Assembly: GCA_947502405.1 (NCBI GenBank)
Contig: CANMZT010000003.1
Location: 62,001 to 126,000 of the forward strand
DNA length: 64,000 nt
DNA from: an uncultured Algibacter sp.
Lineage (GTDB): Bacteria > Bacteroidota > Bacteroidia > Flavobacteriales > Flavobacteriaceae
Direction of reading: 5' to 3'
The notes beneath the pieces were generated by a model. It was not told where the DNA came from. It did not search any database and saw only the letters and a list, made by a program, of their open reading frames with translations. Positions within the stretch are counted from its first letter, which is position 1; each line of letters opens with the position of its first letter. Both the position numbers and the translations under genes were made by a program. Positions 1 to 8,590 of this stretch are shown piece by piece.

Positions 1-916
1 CTAGAAAAACTGGCGGCATTATTTTATTAATAATTTCGCCCTTTTCACGATCTTTCTGTCTGGCAACCCATGGATATAAGGCCTGATATAGAGGCACATA
101 AACATTTTTAACTGCCAATATTAACTTTTCTATACTTGAATATACCCCAGCAATTATATTTCCAGAAAACAACCCTAAAATAAACACATTACTCGCCGTA
201 TATAAGCTAGTTGCAAAATTAGAAACAAATAAGCTAGAACTATCTTTAAACAACTGTTTTATTAAGCTAAATGTAGGGTATTTAAAATTAAAATATTTAA
301 AACTCAATACAAACCCAATACACCCAGAAACTATAAAACCTAAAGAGTTAAAAATAGGCACCTTATAATAATCTGCCTGAGTTTTTATTAAAACAAATAC
401 GAGTACTGTAAATATAAGTTTTGCCAATATATTTATAAACGTTACCACCTTCATTTTTTCAATGCCTTGAAAAAACCAAACAGGAAAAAGTGCTTGCCCG
501 ATAACAACACCAAAGCTTAATAAATAAATCTCAGAATCTACACTAAAGCGAGTAAAAAAGGAAACTATAAAAAATAATATAGCTAATGCTATTATAATTA
601 AAACTACTTTAATAACCATAATGGCTAAAAATATTTGCCCCGACTTTTCTTTATCTTCTCTAGCCAAGGATATCTCGCGAGTACCACTTATATTAAATCC
701 AAAATCGACAAAGACGGTTAAAAAGATTGCTAATGACTGTGCGAACATTACAAGACCGAATTTTTCTGCACCTAAAACTCTTACTAAATAAGGTAATATA
801 AGTAATGGAAGTATATAATTAGCCCCTTGTAAAACCAGTAAAGACACAAAGTTTTGCGCTATTACTTTTTTATCACTGTCTTTTAAAAACGCAGAGACTT
901 TTTTAGGTAAGTTCAT
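1..916 (-). CDS. Wzx-type polysaccharide flippase, 3' end outside window
   Basis: This reading frame starts at an ATG at 914-916 and stays open to the left edge, so about 305 N-terminal residues are visible and the C-terminus is missing. The protein is strongly hydrophobic with many membrane segments. Near the N-terminus it reads NYILPLLILPYLVRVLGAEK, then FGLVMFAQS and a GTREIS stretch, which is typical of RfbX/Wzx flippases of the MOP superfamily. Such proteins move undecaprenyl-linked repeat units across the inner membrane. The gene lies 10 bp downstream of the acyltransferase gene in the same polysaccharide operon, which supports the role. The family call is sure; the substrate is inferred from the neighbours (rhamnose, fucose and a 3,6-dideoxyhexose). 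Confidence 0.85.
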   Translation of the reverse strand, partial: MNLPKKVSAFLKDSDKKVIAQNFVSLLVLQGANYILPLLILPYLVRVLGAEKFGLVMFAQSLAIFLTVFVDFGFNISGTREISLAREDKEKSGQIFLAIMVIKVVLIIIALAILFFIVSFFTRFSVDSEIYLLSFGVVIGQALFPVWFFQGIEKMKVVTFINILAKLIFTVLVFVLIKTQADYYKVPIFNSLGFIVSGCIGFVLSFKYFNFKYPTFSLIKQLFKDSSSLFVSNFATSLYTASNVFILGLFSGNIIAGVYSSIEKLILAVKNVYVPLYQALYPWVARQKDREKGEIINKIMPPVFL

Positions 917-926
917 TAAATTTTTC

Positions 927-1952
927 TTACTGTAATTTTCTTCTAGAAATATAGTCTTTTAATTTCTTATACAAATATACAGTTAAGAAAACCATTGCGT
1001 AAATTAATAGAAGATATTCTGGCCTAGATAAAACATCTTTAATGTTAAAATTTGCCATTAAAATGTAAGGGACAATTGCTAATAAAAAAGGGTGCACAAG
1101 AAAAATGTTTAAACTCTCTTTACCACACCAAAGTAAGAAATTTCTAAACAATTTTAAATGCTTATCTAAAAGGAACGTAAGTTTGTATAATACACAAAAG
1201 GCCGCTATAGATATAAAAATAAATGCGAAAAAATTATTAAGGTTATATGAAGACATGTCAATTCTACCATTTGATATTATAATAAATGTCGTAATAATTC
1301 CTATAATGATTATGTCAATGTAACCTGTTTTTTTAACAATATTCTTTTTAAAATAATAATTACCTATTAACATAAAAAAATAGGTGAGTATAGCTTGTGG
1401 CCACATCCAATAAAAATAATTTTCTGCAAGTGTTAAAAAATGAAATAGCAAATAATTTATAATAAATATTATTAGAATATACCAAAGCGTGATTTTAAGT
1501 TTTAATAAATCATGAAAAATATACCATAAAATTCTTCCCATAAAAAGAGCTACTAAAAACCACAGGCCGGTTCCTATTATATCAATTCTTGTTGCAAAAA
1601 ATATTGCTTTTAAAAACTTTTTAAATTGCAACACAAAATCATAACTATAGGGATATAGCACTTGGCTTCTAAAATAGGTGGGTAATTGCACTAAAATCGA
1701 CGCAATAAAAACCCAAAATATACTTGCAATTAAAAAAGGGACTAGAAGTCTTTTAACTGATTTCTTAATATTTACTTTATCCTTCATAAAAAAGCCCGCT
1801 ACAATAAAGAATAGTGGCATATGAAAGGAGTAGATAACAGTATTTAATAAGGTGTTTTCTTTTATAAATAGAAACATGCCACTGTGGCCTATCATCACTA
1901 GTATAATACCTATTCCTTTTATTAGGTCAACATTATGTATTTTTTTACTCAT
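927..1952 (-). CDS. Acyltransferase-3 family membrane protein (probable polysaccharide O-acyltransferase)
   Basis: This is a 341-residue integral membrane protein of the acyltransferase-3 family. The N-terminus has the family pattern DLIKG (from Asp9) followed by a segment ending in MIGHS with the expected active-site His23, then SFHMPLFF with a second conserved His. About ten hydrophobic segments fill the rest. Family members transfer acyl groups, usually acetyl, to sugars in O-antigen, capsule or peptidoglycan. It lies between the flippase and an SGNH-type lipoprotein in a polysaccharide locus, which suggests O-acetylation of the exported glycan. In Salmonella OafA an acyltransferase-3 domain is fused to an SGNH domain and acetylates abequose. 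Here the two modules are neighbouring genes and an abequose-type pathway lies about 8 kb away. The substrate is inference. Confidence 0.85.
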   Translation of the reverse strand: MSKKIHNVDLIKGIGIILVMIGHSGMFLFIKENTLLNTVIYSFHMPLFFIVAGFFMKDKVNIKKSVKRLLVPFLIASIFWVFIASILVQLPTYFRSQVLYPYSYDFVLQFKKFLKAIFFATRIDIIGTGLWFLVALFMGRILWYIFHDLLKLKITLWYILIIFIINYLLFHFLTLAENYFYWMWPQAILTYFFMLIGNYYFKKNIVKKTGYIDIIIIGIITTFIIISNGRIDMSSYNLNNFFAFIFISIAAFCVLYKLTFLLDKHLKLFRNFLLWCGKESLNIFLVHPFLLAIVPYILMANFNIKDVLSRPEYLLLIYAMVFLTVYLYKKLKDYISRRKLQ

Positions 1953-1954
1953 TT

Positions 1955-2368
1955 TTATCTTATTTTTTCAAAATAATTGTATAATCTCTTTCCTATAATT
2001 TCATTACCTTTTTTGTTGGGGTGAACCTGATCTATCATTAGTTGATTCTTAAGAAAATACTCGTAATTTCCAATATTTTCTGGAATGGAAAAATAGAAAA
2101 TATTCTTGTTGTTTTTAGATATATCATATCTAATTTTTCTGTATTCTGGCATATATGTTTTCAGATAATCAAAGGACTCATTTGGCTCAACTAAAATAAC
2201 TTTACATTTTGGTGCACCAGAATGTACATCTTCTATAAATTCTTTTAAATTTTGCTTAAATATTTCAGGCTTTATCTGTCTTCTATCATTCATTCCTGCA
2301 TTTAAAATATAAGCTGTTGGTTTTAATAACTTAAACCATTGTCTTCTGAAATTTTTATCAAGTTTCAT
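1955..2368 (-). CDS. SGNH hydrolase, C-terminal part of a split gene
   Basis: This 137-residue frame carries the second half of an SGNH/GDSL hydrolase. Block III is visible as NAGMND (Asn27) and block V as DQVHPN with the catalytic pair Asp113/His116. It has no signal peptide, and the nucleophile Ser and the oxyanion Gly are encoded in the preceding gene. Its ATG overlaps the stop of that gene (TAATG), one frame back. A single missing base at the junction would rejoin both into a protein of about 355 residues. I read the pair as one frameshifted gene, either a real mutation or a sequencing error. Coupled translation of two chains is possible but unlikely, because the break falls inside the catalytic domain. 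Confidence 0.75.
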   Translation of the reverse strand: MKLDKNFRRQWFKLLKPTAYILNAGMNDRRQIKPEIFKQNLKEFIEDVHSGAPKCKVILVEPNESFDYLKTYMPEYRKIRYDISKNNKNIFYFSIPENIGNYEYFLKNQLMIDQVHPNKKGNEIIGKRLYNYFEKIR

Positions 2369-3021
2369 TATATCATTTGCTTTACCCCTCCTTTGGCAAA
2401 AGTGTTTACAACATCTATCTTTAAAGCAGAATTCTTAAAATTCAGACCAAATAGTACTACTTTTCCAAAAATGCTATCAATATTATATCTATCAGAAACC
2501 ACTGTTTCCACTTCGGTATAACCAATTTCAAAATTTCTAGCTTTCGTACTAATTTTTATTTTACTGGAGAACGCCCCTTTATTACTGGCAGATAAGATAA
2601 AACTTCCACCTTCAGGTTGCTTTAAATAATAAAGTCCTACCTTTTTATAATTATTGAGCCTAGAAAGATTAAATACGCATCGATCACCCTTTCCGTTATT
2701 TGTAAAAGCACCTTTTCCGTCTAACGAATATTTTTTTGGATAAGAAGAATAGTTTAATTCAGGTGTGAGCCACTGCATATTTTCTGTCATGAAAACACTT
2801 ATATCTACATCTTTAGTGCTTTTATAATCTATAGGAACATACCCTAATTTCGAAGATAAAGTGTCTTTACAAAAAAAGTCTCTATATGTTGTGCCACCTG
2901 CGCCTTCAGTTAAGGAATCTATGCCTAAAAATATATTCTCTTTTTGGGCATCATTTTTATTACAACTAAGTATTATTGATATAATTATGCACGCTAATAA
3001 AGTTGTAAAAAATATTTTCAT
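2368..3021 (-). CDS. SGNH hydrolase lipoprotein, N-terminal part of a split gene
   Basis: This 217-residue frame starts with a lipoprotein signal peptide and lipobox ending at Cys20 (IILSC). It then has block I of the SGNH fold, GIDSLTEG, with the nucleophile Ser36. Residues of roughly 55-195 look like an inserted beta-rich domain, as in peptidoglycan or polysaccharide O-acetylesterases such as Ape1. The chain ends with FAKGGVKQMI, which looks like block II (oxyanion Gly) and is then cut by TAA at 2368-2370. Blocks III and V continue in the next gene in another frame. The intact form would be an outer- or inner-membrane anchored periplasmic esterase acting on the neighbouring acylated glycan. 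Start choice: only this ATG gives the lipoprotein signal. Confidence 0.75.
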   Translation of the reverse strand: MKIFFTTLLACIIISIILSCNKNDAQKENIFLGIDSLTEGAGGTTYRDFFCKDTLSSKLGYVPIDYKSTKDVDISVFMTENMQWLTPELNYSSYPKKYSLDGKGAFTNNGKGDRCVFNLSRLNNYKKVGLYYLKQPEGGSFILSASNKGAFSSKIKISTKARNFEIGYTEVETVVSDRYNIDSIFGKVVLFGLNFKNSALKIDVVNTFAKGGVKQMI

Positions 3022-3037
3022 AAAACCATTTTAAATT

Positions 3038-4522
3038 TTAATTAGAACAACCATCATCTGTTTTAACTTGTGCTAATGTTGGGTTATAAGCGTTGCCTGA
3101 AACTTGATAATGATCAGGTGAATAATAGCCAAAATCTACATCCTTTAAAACACAAAAATCAGTCAAAAGAATGTTATTTAATAAAATTTTTTGTCCAGGA
3201 TTTGTATAAACATCATGATAATCTATTATAGCAGTTAAACCATTTAATCCGTTTAAAGATGTCATGTTTTTATTGTCTTTGATTGATAATACTTCTAAAC
3301 GAGATATTTTTGATAGTCCTTTTAAATCTTGTAAGGCATCATTATCATGAACATACAAATGTAGCACACTCATATTTTCTAATCCTTCAAGAGTCAATAA
3401 ACCATCGTTGTTTATTATTTTCAGGAAATCTTCATTTGGATACTCAGAATCTCTGCCAGGGTCGCTTATGGCAACTAAATTAGATAGTGCTTTCAAGCTT
3501 GTTAGATTATCATTATTTTCAATTAATACTGTTCTTAAATATTCTATATTTTCAAGCCCTTCTAAATTTACCAAAGCATCGTTATTGCTAATGGTTAATG
3601 CGCCACTTTCATTAAAAAAATCGAACTCATAGGCATAAACATTGGGTTGAGATATTTTTGTGCTTGATAGCCCTTTTAAATTTTCCAATAATGGGTTATC
3701 AAACAGATGTAATTCATTTAAAATGGCTAAGCACTTAAGGTCGTCTAAATTTTTAAGCTCAGTATTATTTATTACCAATTCATTAATTACTATTAAGTTT
3801 TCAATTGGAGCTAAACTATTAACTCCAGAAATAGATATAGTACCCTCAATATCTGTGTATTTTAAATTTCCAAATTCTATTAATTCTTGCTCGGATGCAA
3901 TAGTAATATCTCCTGAAAAACGTTTCCTTGTATACGCTTGGGTACAATTAGGGTTTTCGTAAATTTCTTTTTGGCAAGTGCTACTGTTTTCAAGTTCGTT
4001 AAGCGTTGGGTTTAGCCAATTATTTTCTACATTATAAAACCCTGAAATCTCGACGTCTTTTAATGCACAAAAATTGTATAAATTATCATTGTTTCTAACT
4101 GTTAAATGATCTAATACAATAATGTTTAAGCCATCCAGAACCCCTAAAACCTCGTTATCTCTTATTATAATTTGAGAATCTTTAATCTCTTCATTTAAGG
4201 TGTCTTCTCCTGTAACTTTTAGGTTATTTAAACCTTCGAGGTCGCTTAACTGGGTGTCAAATATTTCTAGGGTGAATACTTCGTTCAGTTCGATTAGTGA
4301 GGCCAATGAGTTGACTCCTGTAATTTTTAAGTGCCCATTTATTTTTTTATAGCCGTAAGATGCAAAATCTTCCAATTCGGTTTGGTTGGTAATAATAACA
4401 TTCCCGTTAAAAGTCTCAGATATTTCTGTTGCATCATCATTTTTATCGCAACCAGACATGAAAATAAAAATGACCACATAAAACAAGCCTAACCAATTAT
4501 ATTTATTATTTAATTTCATCAT
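3038..4522 (-). CDS. Receptor-L-domain/LRR-like lipoprotein (tandem copy 1)
   Basis: The 494-residue protein begins with a signal peptide and lipobox SGC (Cys25), followed by DKNDD, so it is a lipoprotein and possibly surface-exposed. Two repeat domains follow (about residues 38-190 and 203-494). Each opens with a strand like GNVIITNQTELEDF and has irregular 22-25 residue leucine-rich turns of the type LEGL.N...L.I.NN..L, and closes with FC.LKDV and an N.YNPT motif. This arrangement matches the beta-helical receptor L-domain fold (as in EGFR ectodomains and fungal Ecm33-like proteins). No catalytic motif is seen. It is the third of three paralogous genes spaced about 25 bp apart, inside the polysaccharide operon. 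Ligand and role are unknown; binding of glycan or of a partner cell is a guess. Confidence 0.8.
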   Translation of the reverse strand: MMKLNNKYNWLGLFYVVIFIFMSGCDKNDDATEISETFNGNVIITNQTELEDFASYGYKKINGHLKITGVNSLASLIELNEVFTLEIFDTQLSDLEGLNNLKVTGEDTLNEEIKDSQIIIRDNEVLGVLDGLNIIVLDHLTVRNNDNLYNFCALKDVEISGFYNVENNWLNPTLNELENSSTCQKEIYENPNCTQAYTRKRFSGDITIASEQELIEFGNLKYTDIEGTISISGVNSLAPIENLIVINELVINNTELKNLDDLKCLAILNELHLFDNPLLENLKGLSSTKISQPNVYAYEFDFFNESGALTISNNDALVNLEGLENIEYLRTVLIENNDNLTSLKALSNLVAISDPGRDSEYPNEDFLKIINNDGLLTLEGLENMSVLHLYVHDNDALQDLKGLSKISRLEVLSIKDNKNMTSLNGLNGLTAIIDYHDVYTNPGQKILLNNILLTDFCVLKDVDFGYYSPDHYQVSGNAYNPTLAQVKTDDGCSN

Positions 4523-4547
4523 AAGTTATCATTAAATTTAGCTTGCT

Positions 4548-5891
4548 TTACTGCTTACAAGTTTCTGGAAATTTTAAATCTTCTAGACTCGGGTTATAGG
4601 CGTTATTTGACACTTCATAATAAGTGATATTAGTACTGCTTAAAGCTAAATTTTGAAGCCCGCAAAAATTGTTTAATTTATCGCAATTAAGAATCCTTAA
4701 TCTACTATTTTCCAAGCTAGATAAATTTTCGAGCCCATTAAGGTTCTCTAAATTTGTACTTCCGTAAATATCAAAACTACCTGCCGAGGCAATATTAGGA
4801 ATTCCATCAAAGCTTGATAAAAAATTAGTGCCAGCGATAGAAAATATACCGCCTATTGAAACTAGGTTCGACAGCCCATTTAAGGTTTTTAAGTTACTGT
4901 TTTGCTGAATAAGGAGGTGTTCTCCTATAGAAGTTATATTAGATAGTCCTTCGAGAGACTCTAGTTTATTATTTTCTCTAATACTTAAATCGCCCCCTAT
5001 TGAAGTTATGTTTTGCAATCCTGCTAAAGACTCTAAACTAGGATTCCATGTAATTTGAATATCTTGTTCGGTTCTAGTTAATTTTGGGAAATATTCTAAT
5101 GTTTTTAAATTTTCATTACCATTTATAATAATATCTCCTCCAATTGACGTGATGTTAGATAATCCTTTCAAAGAAACTAGTTTAGCGTTATTTTTTACAA
5201 ATAAACCACCTCCAACAGATGTCACATTAGATAAGCCCTCTAAATTAATTAATAAATCACTTACATGTATGCTTAAATCACCTCCAACAAAAGTTAAGGC
5301 CGCTAGCCCATCTAAACTTTCTAAGGCACCAGTAGTATGATCAAAATGATGATTTCCAATAAGAATATTTCCATCCACATTTTTAAGGCTAGATAAACCA
5401 TTTACATTTTGTAAACTTTTATTATAATGAATCGTTAAATCGCCACCGATTGAATTGAGGTTAGACAAACCATCTAAGGTTTTTAAATCTACTAAGTATT
5501 GAATTTTTAAATCACCGCCGATGGTCCTCAATTCAGATAAGTGTTTTAAGTCGAACAAACCATCAACAGACCCGTTATAAGGCGCATATTGTTCGTTGTT
5601 AAGCTGAATATTATTTGTTACCTCTTTAACCGAAGATAGACTTGATAAATTTGTAGTATCATTTATCCTTATGGAGCCCTCAATCTTAGTAACTTTAAAG
5701 GTTTTTAAATAATCCATGGTTTCTTGAGAGCTGGTAACTACATCGCCATAAAATATGCTCTCTTCTGGAAAATCTACGCTATTTGTGTAAGGGTCTTTTG
5801 CATTGGAGTCATCATCACTATCACAAGAGAAAACGAGTAATACAATGATTAATAAATAAAAAAAACGTATAAATAATATGTTGTTTTTCAT
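4548..5891 (-). CDS. Receptor-L-domain/LRR-like lipoprotein (tandem copy 2)
   Basis: This 447-residue protein has a signal peptide, lipobox FSC (Cys23) and then DSDDDSN. Acidic residues directly after the acylated Cys resemble the lipoprotein export signal that sends Bacteroidetes lipoproteins to the cell surface. The body is one solenoid with about a dozen regular repeats of the form SIGGDL.I..N..L..L.GLSN.T, and it ends in an FCGLQN...NAYNPSLEDL cap. The repeats are visible in the DNA as well: a segment of about 70 bp recurs with variation between 4850 and 5500, so this copy may expand or shrink by recombination. It sits between its two paralogues with 25-26 bp gaps. The function is unknown. 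Confidence 0.8.
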   Translation of the reverse strand: MKNNILFIRFFYLLIIVLLVFSCDSDDDSNAKDPYTNSVDFPEESIFYGDVVTSSQETMDYLKTFKVTKIEGSIRINDTTNLSSLSSVKEVTNNIQLNNEQYAPYNGSVDGLFDLKHLSELRTIGGDLKIQYLVDLKTLDGLSNLNSIGGDLTIHYNKSLQNVNGLSSLKNVDGNILIGNHHFDHTTGALESLDGLAALTFVGGDLSIHVSDLLINLEGLSNVTSVGGGLFVKNNAKLVSLKGLSNITSIGGDIIINGNENLKTLEYFPKLTRTEQDIQITWNPSLESLAGLQNITSIGGDLSIRENNKLESLEGLSNITSIGEHLLIQQNSNLKTLNGLSNLVSIGGIFSIAGTNFLSSFDGIPNIASAGSFDIYGSTNLENLNGLENLSSLENSRLRILNCDKLNNFCGLQNLALSSTNITYYEVSNNAYNPSLEDLKFPETCKQ

Positions 5892-5917
5892 AATACTATT
5901 ATTATACTAATACTTGA

Positions 5918-8458
5918 TTAATTAGAGCAACCATCATCCGTTTCAATTTGTGCTGCGGTTGGGTTATAAGCATTACCTGAAATAGAAAAAGAAGAACCGC
6001 TTGGAAGGTCTGCATTTTTTAATCCACAAAAAGAAACAAGGCTAGTATTGCCTATTATTCTCAATCTGTAAACACTTTTAACATTCGAAAATGCGTCTAA
6101 ATTTGTAATTAAAGGGTTGTTTCCAATAAAGAAATATTCTTTGATAAACTCTATACCTTTTAAAGCATCTAAATTAGTTAATGCACTATTATTTTCTATG
6201 TTTAAACGATTTAATTCTGTGCTTACACTTTCTAACCCATTTAAACTAGTTAGCAAACTATTATTTAAAATATACACATTTTCATTAATTTCAGTATTTA
6301 CTAGGCTTTCAATATTTAAAAGTTCTGGATTATTACTAAGATAAAAACGTTTATCAATATTTTTTAAGTTTTGCAATCCATCCAATGACTCTAATTTTGG
6401 AAAATCGTTAATTGATAACGCTTCTCCAACAGAGGTTAAATTAATAAAGGGATTAAGGTTAGTATTTAATATTGAAGTATTTCCAGAAATAATTAAGGAG
6501 CCTTCTAGTCGATTAATTGATTCCAAGCCACTTATATCGAGTAAATTAATATTATCTATAATTCTAATGGAATTACTTATAAAGTTTAATGAAGGGAATG
6601 TGGTTAATGTTAGTAACTCTTCATTACTCTCAATATCCAAGTTTTTCACAGAAGTTAAACCTTCAAGCCCCTGCAAACTCTGGGCATCAGTATTATAGAG
6701 TCCCAATGTATTCCCAACTACACTTAACTTAGTTAGTGCGCTTATGTCATCTATAACTTCACATTCTTTACAAGTGCTTTCGTAACAAAGAATACAATCA
6801 CAAATATTATCTAGGTAACAAGATCTTCCTATTAAAAAACTTTTATCAACACGCTCTAAATTATTTAAACCGTCAAGAGTTGAAAGACTCTGGTTTTCAT
6901 AAATATTAAACGTTCCTTCAATTAGTTTTAAACCACTTAGTCCTGCCAAATCAACCAAACTATTATTCTCTTCAATAGCCGCATCTCCAGAAATCTTAGT
7001 AAGTGTCTCTATGCCTGTTAAATGGATTAAGCTACTGTTATTTTTAATAAAAAAATCGCCTTCAATATTTTGTATAGCTCCTAAACCTGTTAAATTTAAT
7101 AAACTAGAGTTATTTAAAATTGCTACTTTACCTTTTACTTCTGTTATAGCACTTAAGGCGTCTAGATTATCTAAAACATTATTGTTTTCTAAAATCAGAT
7201 GTTTTAGTGAAGTTGAAGTAGTAGTTAGCCAATCCAAATTCTTAATATGATTTGCCGATTTGATTTTTAACGCATTCAATTCCTTTAAGTTCCCTAAAAA
7301 CTCCATTTTAGAAAGGGATTCATTATTGAGGTAATTTATACTAAGTGCATTTAAGGAGGTTAAGTTTGACAGAACATTTAAATCTGATAAATTATCTAAA
7401 TACCCAAATTCTAGAGTGTTTAATGATGTTATTTTAGCATTGCTTAAACCGTTTATGTTTTTTAAAGCTCTATTTCCGTATAGTATGAAATCATTATTTA
7501 ACTCTGAGGTCACATTTATTAAACCGTCAATATTTTCTAATAAAGGGTTTGAAGAAATGTTAATACCACCTAAGTATTCTAAATTAATAAGTTCATCAAT
7601 ATTTTTAAGGTTATTGCTACCAATTAATTGAAATGTACCTCCAATGGTTTTTAAAGCCTCTAACCCTTTTAAATTTTCAAAAGCATTCCCCCAGACAAAT
7701 TGAGAGCCGTCTTCGTAATGGTAATAACCCAATTTAAAATCTCCAGTTATTTCTTTTAAACTAGAAAGCGATTCAAGACTGCCCCATAATGCTATTTCTA
7801 AAGACCCATCAATTTTAGTATAACCAAGTTTAGCAAAATCTTCAACACTCTGATATCTTCCATTACGATTAGATGTATGATAGGGCAGTATACTAACGTT
7901 TCCATCATAAACCTTTTCACCTATATTTATTTCAGATTTACAAACCGTTTCATTTATTAAATCATCTCGTGATGGGTTAAAATTATTTCCTGACACCACG
8001 TATGATGTGTTATTAACTAAGTCTCCTGATAATTCGCAAAAATCGTATAACTTACTATTACCCCTTACATTCAATGCTGGGATTTCTACTAAAGAAGAAA
8101 GTCCGTCTAAGCTTATTAATTCACTATTCCCTATAATCATTATCTCTCCTTTTAATACTTTGAGATTATTTAAACCTTCAAGGGTAATTAACTTGGTATT
8201 AGATATCCTAATTTCATTAACTTGTTCTAAATTCTTTAATGCTGATATATCGTTAACACCAAAGAGTGTTAATCGTCCTTCAATAATTTTATACTTACAC
8301 TTAAAAAAACGATCTAACTCTTCTTGATTTTTAATAGCAACTTCTCCAATAAAAGTTGTTGGGCAAGAATCTGAGTCATCATCACTATCACATGAAAAAA
8401 GCAGTAATACCGCAATAAGTATAAAAAGATTATGTTTTAAAAGGGTATTAATTTTCAT
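5918..8458 (-). CDS. Large receptor-L-domain/LRR-like lipoprotein (tandem copy 3)
   Basis: This is the first and longest of the three tandem paralogues, at 846 residues. The signal peptide ends at Cys23 and is followed by DSDDDSDSC. A short repeat domain (about 33-175) closes with a YDFCEL / GNNFNPS cap. A long solenoid of more than 20 leucine-rich turns follows and ends with FCGLKN and GNAYNPTAAQIETDDGCSN, nearly identical to the end of copy 1. At residues of about 546-567 the solenoid is interrupted by a patch of six cysteines (spacing C-x5-C-x-C-x2-C-x4-C-x2-C) that could bind metal or form disulfides. The 132-bp gap upstream separates it from the glycosyltransferase gene and may hold its own promoter. 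The ligand is unknown. Confidence 0.8.
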   Translation of the reverse strand: MKINTLLKHNLFILIAVLLLFSCDSDDDSDSCPTTFIGEVAIKNQEELDRFFKCKYKIIEGRLTLFGVNDISALKNLEQVNEIRISNTKLITLEGLNNLKVLKGEIMIIGNSELISLDGLSSLVEIPALNVRGNSKLYDFCELSGDLVNNTSYVVSGNNFNPSRDDLINETVCKSEINIGEKVYDGNVSILPYHTSNRNGRYQSVEDFAKLGYTKIDGSLEIALWGSLESLSSLKEITGDFKLGYYHYEDGSQFVWGNAFENLKGLEALKTIGGTFQLIGSNNLKNIDELINLEYLGGINISSNPLLENIDGLINVTSELNNDFILYGNRALKNINGLSNAKITSLNTLEFGYLDNLSDLNVLSNLTSLNALSINYLNNESLSKMEFLGNLKELNALKIKSANHIKNLDWLTTTSTSLKHLILENNNVLDNLDALSAITEVKGKVAILNNSSLLNLTGLGAIQNIEGDFFIKNNSSLIHLTGIETLTKISGDAAIEENNSLVDLAGLSGLKLIEGTFNIYENQSLSTLDGLNNLERVDKSFLIGRSCYLDNICDCILCYESTCKECEVIDDISALTKLSVVGNTLGLYNTDAQSLQGLEGLTSVKNLDIESNEELLTLTTFPSLNFISNSIRIIDNINLLDISGLESINRLEGSLIISGNTSILNTNLNPFINLTSVGEALSINDFPKLESLDGLQNLKNIDKRFYLSNNPELLNIESLVNTEINENVYILNNSLLTSLNGLESVSTELNRLNIENNSALTNLDALKGIEFIKEYFFIGNNPLITNLDAFSNVKSVYRLRIIGNTSLVSFCGLKNADLPSGSSFSISGNAYNPTAAQIETDDGCSN

Positions 8459-8590
8459 GACTACTTATTTTTTTTAAGCACTTTAATCAAGAATTAATTT
8501 ATGAATAAAATGATATTATAAATTTACAAAGTTTCTATTACAAATCGTAGTTATTTTCTTAAAACATTGCAAATAAAATAGCTATTTAAC

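Noticed and set aside
4850-5500. Regular repeats resembling a CRISPR array
   Set aside because: Period of about 70 bp follows the protein repeat, copies vary at third codon positions, and no cas genes are near.
3660-8327. Many plus-strand frames opposite the lipoprotein genes
   Set aside because: Antisense shadows of leucine-rich repeats; the minus-strand genes have signal peptides and clear domains.
8459-8590. -7 box before the large lipoprotein gene
   Set aside because: Only near matches (TACGATTTG with one extra base; AAACTTTG) are found, so no promoter is claimed.
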